A DNA stretch of 11,371 nucleotides, taken from positions 1 to 11,371 of the forward strand of contig USBM01000049.1 of assembly GCA_900552885.1 (NCBI GenBank), in the 5' to 3' direction. Each line of letters begins with the position of its first letter. Positions within the stretch are counted from its first letter, which is position 1. Of this stretch, positions 7,030 to 11,371 are shown piece after piece. Both the position numbers and the translations under genes were made by a program. The stretch comes from an uncultured Clostridium sp. GTDB lineage: Bacteria; Bacillota; Clostridia; Lachnospirales; Lachnospiraceae. Under the pieces are notes generated by a model. It was not told where the DNA came from. It did not search any database and worked only from the letters and a program-made list of their open reading frames with translations.

Positions 7030-7042
7030 GTAGGTTAATAGG
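7010..7042. promoter_or_regulatory. Extended dyad, candidate CymR operator
   Basis: The plus strand reads CCTAT (7010-7014), TTC, CCTAT (7018-7022), seven bases, GTAGG (7030-7034), TTA, ATAGG (7038-7042). Both nested pairs share one centre at 7026, and 12 of the 16 opposed positions are complementary. The dyad covers the -35 and the spacer of the apr promoter, so a bound protein would block RNA polymerase. CymR, encoded at the end of the same operon, is the natural candidate. I cannot match it to a verified clostridial CymR consensus here. Confidence 0.65.
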
Positions 7043-7054
7043 AAAAGTAGAGAT

Positions 7055-7085
7055 AAAAAATGCCCCTTACACAATGCAAGAGGCA
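7055..7085 (-). terminator. Intrinsic terminator after cysQ
   Basis: On the minus strand 7085-7075 pairs with 7071-7061 (11 positions, including two G-U pairs) around a 3-base loop, followed by six T (7060-7055). It starts 9 bases after the cysQ stop and isolates cysQ from the apr-cys operon. Confidence 0.88.
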
Positions 7086-7094
7086 AATTCTGTT

Positions 7095-7877
7095 CTATAC
7101 CCATATATTTTCTATGCGATTGACGATAAAAAATCCCTTTTCATTTAAGGTGTTATCCCTATTATATAGCATCTCACTGCCATCCATCTGTCGGAATACT
7201 GCTCCTGCCTGTTCTGCAATACACTGCATAGCCGCAGTATCCCACTCACAAGTCAGTCCAAACCGATAATAAATATCTGCTTTTCCTTCCGCTACCATAC
7301 ATCCCTTCAGCGAACTTCCTGCGGATATAGTCTCTCCGATCATGTTTTTGTGTGATTCAATCAGATTTGCTTCTTTCTCTGAAGAATGTGACTTACTGCC
7401 AACCCAGATAAGATCTGTTTGTTTATCCGACACCGTCAGCTTGCGGGTCTCTCCCGTCTCACCGCTTATCTTATACGCCCCGCATTCTGTTGATGCGTAA
7501 TACAGATCCTTCGTCACCGGAACATATATTACGCCAACCACCGGATGTTGCTCATAAGCCAATGCAATATTCACTGTAAATTGTCCATTTCGCTTCACAA
7601 ATTCTTTGGTTCCGTCCAATGGATCTACAATGAAACAATATGGATTCTGCCGTCTTACTTTATCATCCTTCACTTCTTCCGAAAGAATTGCATACTCCGG
7701 AAATGCATTCGCCAACCCTTCTACAATCACTGCATTTGCCTGACGATCTGCCTGTGTAAGTGGTGACTCATCCTCCTTGTAGTCCACAGTAAAGTCTGTC
7801 TGGTAAATCTCCATAATGACTCTTCCCGCTTCTACCGCCAATTGTTTCATTACTTCTAACACTTTTGTCTGGTTCAT
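7095..7877 (-). CDS. cysQ: 3'(2'),5'-bisphosphate nucleotidase CysQ
   Basis: CysQ belongs to the metal-dependent inositol monophosphatase superfamily. It removes the 3'-phosphate from PAP (and PAPS) in the cytoplasm, recycling the product of PAPS-using enzymes. The 260-residue length is usual. The metal-site residues are visible: E67 in ILSEE (64-68), D85 and D88 in VDPLDGT (84-90), and D213 in EWDTAA (211-216). FTVNIAL (100-106) follows the active-site loop as in CysQ. The ATG at 7877 has AAGGAG 6 bases upstream. The gene has its own terminator and is upstream of, but not within, the sulfate operon. PAP is not made by the APS-only route encoded next door, so its substrate here may come from other reactions such as acyl carrier protein pantetheinylation. 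A broader inositol phosphatase role is possible but less likely. Confidence 0.9.
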   Translation of the reverse strand: MNQTKVLEVMKQLAVEAGRVIMEIYQTDFTVDYKEDESPLTQADRQANAVIVEGLANAFPEYAILSEEVKDDKVRRQNPYCFIVDPLDGTKEFVKRNGQFTVNIALAYEQHPVVGVIYVPVTKDLYYASTECGAYKISGETGETRKLTVSDKQTDLIWVGSKSHSSEKEANLIESHKNMIGETISAGSSLKGCMVAEGKADIYYRFGLTCEWDTAAMQCIAEQAGAVFRQMDGSEMLYNRDNTLNEKGFFIVNRIENIWV

Positions 7878-7977
7878 ACCGGTCTCCTTGCTATTTTATA
7901 CTTGTCTATACTTTTTGCATGATAATACCATACATGCTTGTCCATATGCAGCTTTACCTGTCATCCATGCTTTCATC

Positions 7978-8934
7978 TCACAATATCTCCTGCCAATGAT
8001 TACTCTTAGGTGGGAAATCATTCGTATCCAGCCTTGGCAGCAGCATTGGATTATCAATATCCAGATCTGCATGTCGTGCCTCCACAGAAATTCCCAACAT
8101 ACAACCAAGATCCCTGGCACATTGTACCACTTCCTCATTATATCCCCCATACGGATAATTCATAACCAGATAGTCTTTGTCCATTACCGACTCAAAATAT
8201 CGCATACCATTCACAATATCTTCTCTCATCTTATTCGCCGGTAAATGATTCAGCCAATAATGTCGTTCCCCATGTAAACCAAAGAACATTCCTGCTGCTT
8301 TCATTTCCTGAATCTGTGTCAGGTTCATATATAACTGCCTTGAAAACTCTGCCTCCGATACCCCGACTGCCTTCTCAAACAATTCACCTACGATCTCACC
8401 TCGCAGTTTCTCATCCAAGTATGATTGTAATAACCTCTTTACAAATATGACCTCTTTTGGATCCCAACGGTTCGCAACCGCCAGCTTATCAAACATCACT
8501 TCATCCGGTTCAATCTGCCAGCCCTCCTTCCGGTAATGGGCTAATAATTCATAAATCTCTGACAATAGTTCTTCTATATCCATACACGCTAATATGAAAT
8601 GTATCTTATTCACATCCAGCACTTTCTCATACTGCAAGATCTCCGACGGCACAAAAAAAGATCCTTGCATGCCATATTCCTTCAACACAGGAAATACATA
8701 CCGATAATGATCCATATATCCATCATCAAACGTAAGAAGCATGGCACGTTCCGGTAATTGTCGTTTCTCCCGAACCGCATCAATCACCTCTTCCATTGTT
8801 ATGACATGAAAATGATCTTTTAAAAATGCAATCTGTTCTTTAAATAAGTCTAATTCCAATCCCTTGATTCCCGGATATGCGCTGTTTTTAATCGGGCGGA
8901 CATAATGATACATTACGATTGATAATTGGTTCAC
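7978..8934 (-). CDS. NodB-type polysaccharide deacetylase
   Basis: This 318-residue protein has the carbohydrate esterase 4 (NodB homology) fold, which removes N-acetyl groups from surface or secreted glycans. Visible motifs are SIVMYHYVRP (5-14), TFDDGY (68-73, with the catalytic and metal aspartates D70 and D71), GLHGERHYWL (219-228, with H221 and H225 in the place of the usual HxxxH metal pair) and YPYGGYNEE (260-268). Between the second and third motifs is a long, largely helical insert (about residues 105-205), as in deacetylases of polysaccharide gene clusters. No signal peptide or membrane segment is seen, so action inside the cell on a precursor is likely. The start is GTG at 8934, with AAAGGA about 8 bases upstream. 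A longer frame to 9006 begins inside a terminator hairpin and is rejected. The exact substrate is unknown. Confidence 0.88.
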   Translation of the reverse strand: MNQLSIVMYHYVRPIKNSAYPGIKGLELDLFKEQIAFLKDHFHVITMEEVIDAVREKRQLPERAMLLTFDDGYMDHYRYVFPVLKEYGMQGSFFVPSEILQYEKVLDVNKIHFILACMDIEELLSEIYELLAHYRKEGWQIEPDEVMFDKLAVANRWDPKEVIFVKRLLQSYLDEKLRGEIVGELFEKAVGVSEAEFSRQLYMNLTQIQEMKAAGMFFGLHGERHYWLNHLPANKMREDIVNGMRYFESVMDKDYLVMNYPYGGYNEEVVQCARDLGCMLGISVEARHADLDIDNPMLLPRLDTNDFPPKSNHWQEIL

Positions 8935-8994
8935 CTTTGTTATCCTTTCTGTATTCCTTTCAATAATTCGTGCATAGACCTCCGAATATTTCAC

Positions 8995-9023
8995 AAAAAG
9001 CCGCACATAAAATGCGGCTTTTT
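8995..9023. terminator. Symmetrical intrinsic terminator after the Rpn-like gene
   Basis: AAAAAGCCGCA (8995-9005) and TGCGGCTTTTT (9013-9023) form a perfect 11-bp stem with a 7-base loop. On the minus strand it lies 4 bases after the stop of the Rpn-like gene and ends in a T-run. Its A/T flanks let it work in both directions, though no plus-strand gene is seen reaching it. Confidence 0.9.
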
Positions 9024-9027
9024 CTTT

Positions 9028-9981
9028 TTATTTCCAATAACGATTCAACAACTGTCCTGCTTCTTCCTTTGTGACATGCAGGTTCTCTATCAGATACTCT
9101 GTCGTTTCCTGTCTTGTCTTTCCCATGTTCCGGCAACAGATAATCTGACCTTCTGCCAGTCCCTCGGTTCGTCCCTCAGCTCTTCCTTCGGCTCTTCCTT
9201 CGGCTCTTCCTTCCGCTCTTCCTTCGGCTCTTCCTTCCGCTCTCCCTTCGGCTCTTCCTTCTTCCCTGCTGTCTTCCCGTTCTAACATCAATTGTCTGTC
9301 AAATGTATAATCCAACTTAACCACTTTCACCACCTCCGAACGGTGTTCCATCAGGAAACTGCGCAGTACATTCTCCTCAATGCAACGGTCAATCGCTGTC
9401 TCGATCGAATGCTCCAGATTCTCATACCCATTGATCTGATGATTCTCTCTCACATAGTCTACAAAAACCATATATTCCTTCAAAAACGGACATTTCTCTA
9501 ATAATTCCCGGTTCTTACCATAATTAATGTTGTATACCGTACATACCAGTTCAATCTCCGGATGTTCCATCGGGTGTTCAAATGCATCCGATAACCGTAA
9601 TTCATACCGTTCCGGCTGCTCTGCCTCGCCATTATAAAAGACTGCAAATCTCGGTGTCGGAATCCTGACCAGTTTCCTGCCATACAGATTCTTATCCTTC
9701 AGCATACCCTCTAATATGATCGTAAAGTAGATCAGGCTTCTCACCGGCATATTCGGACATACCGTTGACTGATGCTCATATATGCTGAGATTCATATCCA
9801 GCACAAAAGAAGCATCATTGTGTACAGTAAGGGAAATTCCTCTGTCTAATGTACACATCTCTACAAGTTCCGGATCCGTGTAATCCGAATCATTCATTGC
9901 ATTATAAAGACTTAATGCATTCTCAGGATCCTCCATCAACATGCTAAACACATCACTCTTATACTCTCTGTTACCTGTCAT
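9028..9981 (-). CDS. Rpn/PD-(D/E)XK-like putative nuclease with tandem RAEG repeats
   Basis: This 317-residue protein resembles the Rpn (recombination-promoting nuclease, formerly called putative transposase) group of PD-(D/E)XK proteins that is abundant in Lachnospiraceae. The region FVLDMNLSIYEHQS (59-72) followed by PNMPVRSLIYF (76-86) is the recognisable core. D62 and E69 with Q71 would be the nuclease residues, with Gln in place of the usual Lys. Residues about 239-278 are a charged linker of ten tetrapeptide units (REEG, seven RAEG, RTEG, LAEG), followed by a short helical end. The ATG at 9981 has AAGGAGG 7 bases upstream. A frame extending to 10047 lacks a better start. It sits alone between two terminated or divergent units. 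Family assignment is from memory of motifs, and its biological target is not known. Confidence 0.72.
   Translation of the reverse strand: MTGNREYKSDVFSMLMEDPENALSLYNAMNDSDYTDPELVEMCTLDRGISLTVHNDASFVLDMNLSIYEHQSTVCPNMPVRSLIYFTIILEGMLKDKNLYGRKLVRIPTPRFAVFYNGEAEQPERYELRLSDAFEHPMEHPEIELVCTVYNINYGKNRELLEKCPFLKEYMVFVDYVRENHQINGYENLEHSIETAIDRCIEENVLRSFLMEHRSEVVKVVKLDYTFDRQLMLEREDSREEGRAEGRAEGRAEGRAEGRAEGRAEGRAEGRTEGLAEGQIICCRNMGKTRQETTEYLIENLHVTKEEAGQLLNRYWK
9148..9267 (-). repeat. Ten tandem 12-base units inside the Rpn-like gene
   Basis: The unit on the coding strand is approximately GGAAGAGCCGAA. Ten consecutive 12-base units encode REEG, then seven RAEG, then RTEG and LAEG. The core units differ mainly at the third base of the Ala codon (GCC or GCG), while the end units have diverged more. 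This is the pattern of a slipping in-frame microsatellite whose copy number can change without a frameshift. Confidence 0.92.
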
Positions 9982-10002
9982 AAATGTTCCTCCTTTTCTA
10001 TG

Positions 10003-10057
10003 GCAGGAACCCAAATAATAACATTGAGTATACAATGTCATCCTCAAAAATTCCTGC
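10003..10057. repeat. Nested inverted repeats upstream of the Rpn-like gene
   Basis: The outer arms are GCAGGAA (10003-10009) and TTCCTGC (10051-10057), a perfect 7 bp. The inner arms are ACATTG (10021-10026) and CAATGT (10033-10038), a perfect 6 bp with a 6-base loop. The element lies about 20 bases upstream of the Rpn-like start codon and could fold in its mRNA leader or act as a binding site. No function is assigned. Confidence 0.45.
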
Positions 10058-10247
10058 TATACAACAATCGACGTGAAATAAAGCATGAATTTTCGGGATA
10101 ATTGAATAAAAACTAAATGATAACGATACAGTATGCAGCATCAAGGCCATACCTAATATGAAAAATATGCTTCAACTATATAGTAACATTGGCAATGGAT
10201 AAATGCAAGATTAAATACTTTAAGTATCGTGTAAATTCAAAATAGTT

Positions 10248-10276
10248 TTTCATTAACAGTAAAATATGCTACAATA
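10248..10276 (+). promoter_or_regulatory. Candidate promoter for the glycosyltransferase gene
   Basis: TTTTCA (10248-10253) and TACAAT (10271-10276) are separated by 17 bases and match the -35 and -10 consensus at 4 and 5 of 6 positions. The predicted leader is about 50 bases. The region is so AT-rich that other placements are possible, for example TATATAAA near 10300-10310. Confidence 0.4.
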
Positions 10277-10333
10277 AATAGATAAAATCAACCGTTATTA
10301 TATAAACACCTATAAAAACATAAGGAGCCTTCC

Positions 10334-11371
10334 ATGGAAAAACAAATAAGTATTATCATTCCCTGCTATAACGTTGAGCTCTATATTGATCGATGTTTTC
10401 AAAGTCTGAAACAACAAACACTTGGCTTCGATTACATAGAACTCATCTTTGTAAATGATGCCTCTACTGATCACACATTGGATAAACTAACCAACTTGGA
10501 ATCCCAATATCCTGACAATATTATCGTAATTAATTTTACAGAGAATCGTAGGCAGGGTACCGCCCGTAATGTCGCATTAGAATATGCTTCTGCCCCATAT
10601 ATTGGATATGTGGATTCGGATGACTGGGTAGAACCAACTATGTTCAAGAAAATGCTGATGGCTATCAAACAATATAACTGTGATTTTGTAGAATGTCGCT
10701 GGGATCTTGCAAAAGATATGAAACATGCAAGTCCGATCAAGAAATTAGGGCAACCTGGTTACTATGACTTATCAAACCCGGACACTAGAATGCATTTCAT
10801 TGGTACACAGATTGGCTTAACAGCTCTTTGGAATAAAGTATTTAAGAAATCCTTTTTGATCGATCACGACATATTCTGTCCGGAGCAAATTCGGTATGAG
10901 GATATTTTCTTCTGTTATCTTGCATTTTTGTATGCCCAATCCTACTATCGTCTGGATGATGTTCTTTACCATTATTTTGTAAATCCAACAGGAACCGTCC
11001 AAAGAAGAAAACAAGAGTACCAGTTTGACAAAATGGACATTGCCCTCGGTTTTTTAAAGACATGTCAAGTGCGCGGACTTTATAATGCAAGCCTGCAAAA
11101 CAGAAATGCAATTGACTGGATGTTTTTAGAGAAATACTATGTGTATATGCTATGGGAAGTATTTGAAGAATTTCCGGAACGTTCTTACTCCTGCTATTTG
11201 CAGATGCAGCAAACCATCCGGGAACTGATTCCTGATTATAAGACAAATCCCTATCGCCAATGGGAAAGCAATGCCTTCGATGATGTCATGTTAAAACTTA
11301 TCGAATATAATCTCGATGAATCCACCTTCAATGATCTTAAAAATGAACTACTAACAAAATTCCAGACAGCC
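10334..11371 (+). CDS. Family 2 glycosyltransferase (partial, runs off the window)
   Basis: The open frame is uninterrupted for 346 codons and leaves the right edge without a stop. It is a GT-A fold family 2 glycosyltransferase, which moves a sugar from a nucleotide-sugar to a growing surface glycan. Visible motifs are SIIIPCYN (6-13), FVNDASTD (39-46), GTARNVALEYA (75-85), the metal-binding DSD in YVDSDDW (92-98, D94 and D96) and RYED (187-190), where the acidic pair is the probable catalytic base. No membrane helix is seen in the visible part. The start is ATG at 10334, with AAGGAG at 10322-10327 and 6-base spacing. Base composition is more AT-rich than the genes on the other strand, as is common in variable polysaccharide loci. 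With the NodB-type deacetylase nearby, a cell-surface polysaccharide role is likely. Sugar donor and acceptor cannot be told. Confidence 0.9.
   Translation, partial: MEKQISIIIPCYNVELYIDRCFQSLKQQTLGFDYIELIFVNDASTDHTLDKLTNLESQYPDNIIVINFTENRRQGTARNVALEYASAPYIGYVDSDDWVEPTMFKKMLMAIKQYNCDFVECRWDLAKDMKHASPIKKLGQPGYYDLSNPDTRMHFIGTQIGLTALWNKVFKKSFLIDHDIFCPEQIRYEDIFFCYLAFLYAQSYYRLDDVLYHYFVNPTGTVQRRKQEYQFDKMDIALGFLKTCQVRGLYNASLQNRNAIDWMFLEKYYVYMLWEVFEEFPERSYSCYLQMQQTIRELIPDYKTNPYRQWESNAFDDVMLKLIEYNLDESTFNDLKNELLTKFQTA

Larger units (their letters stand above)
9982..10333. other. AT-rich divergent intergenic region
   Basis: This 352-base stretch separates the Rpn-like gene (minus) from the glycosyltransferase (plus). 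It is visibly richer in A and T than the coding DNA. It holds a nested inverted repeat close to the Rpn-like gene (10003-10057), a short perfect 6-bp palindrome around 10216-10228 and a candidate plus-strand promoter at 10248-10276. I see no RNA gene, no credible small coding frame and no convincing promoter for the minus-strand gene. Confidence 0.6.

Noticed and set aside
8935..9006. Longer N-terminus for the deacetylase (start at 9006)
   Set aside because: The start codon would lie in the loop of the upstream gene's terminator. The GTG at 8934 has a good ribosome binding site and begins right at the conserved family N-terminus.
9148..9267. Regular short repeats that could be taken for a CRISPR array
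   Set aside because: The 12-base units are contiguous with no spacers and keep the reading frame of a protein-coding gene.
8926..9285. Plus-strand open frame rich in Ser and Phe
   Set aside because: It is the antisense image of the RAEG repeat and crosses a terminator hairpin. It has no ribosome binding site.
10216..10228. ATACTT-T-AAGTAT palindrome as a hairpin
   Set aside because: With a one-base centre it cannot form a hairpin loop. Such short AT palindromes are expected by chance in this AT-rich gap.

Overview
The window looks like chromosomal DNA from a low-GC Gram-positive gut anaerobe, most probably a Lachnospiraceae member close to Roseburia, Agathobacter or Coprococcus. This is inferred from strong AAGGAGG-type ribosome binding sites, a CymR-type regulator, a clostridial-style sulfate assimilation operon and a Rpn-like protein of a kind I associate with Lachnospiraceae. 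Nothing here fixes the species. Eight genes are recognisable. Seven lie on the minus strand and one, at the right end, lies on the plus strand and leaves the window.

Reading the minus strand from right to left, the first region (about 7.98-11.37 kb) resembles part of a cell-surface polysaccharide locus. It holds a partial family-2 glycosyltransferase (plus strand), a divergent Rpn/PD-(D/E)XK-like nuclease with a tandem tetrapeptide repeat, a bidirectional-looking terminator, and a NodB-type polysaccharide deacetylase. Next comes cysQ (PAP phosphatase), which ends in a clear intrinsic terminator.

The central region (1.84-7.04 kb) is a complete operon: promoter and operator, aprA, aprB, cysD, cysN, cymR, terminator. 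CysD and CysN activate sulfate to APS. The AprA and AprB homologues should reduce APS directly to sulfite and AMP, so no APS kinase is needed and none is seen. CymR, the cysteine/sulfur repressor, is the last gene of the operon. A four-part dyad (CCTAT N3 CCTAT N7 GTAGG N3 ATAGG) lies over the -35 element of the only good promoter and is the obvious candidate for its operator. No sulfate transporter or sulfite reductase lies inside the window.

The left region (1-1.83 kb) carries a separately transcribed biotin-dependent acyl-CoA carboxylase/decarboxylase carboxyltransferase subunit (PccB/MmdA type). Its leader can form a hairpin that competes with the ribosome binding site. The last 161 bases are non-coding, contain an 11-position hairpin, and look like a dispersed intergenic element.

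Several starts were set by ribosome binding sites rather than by the longest open frame (aprB, cysN, the deacetylase and the Rpn-like gene). Four of the eight genes begin with GTG.
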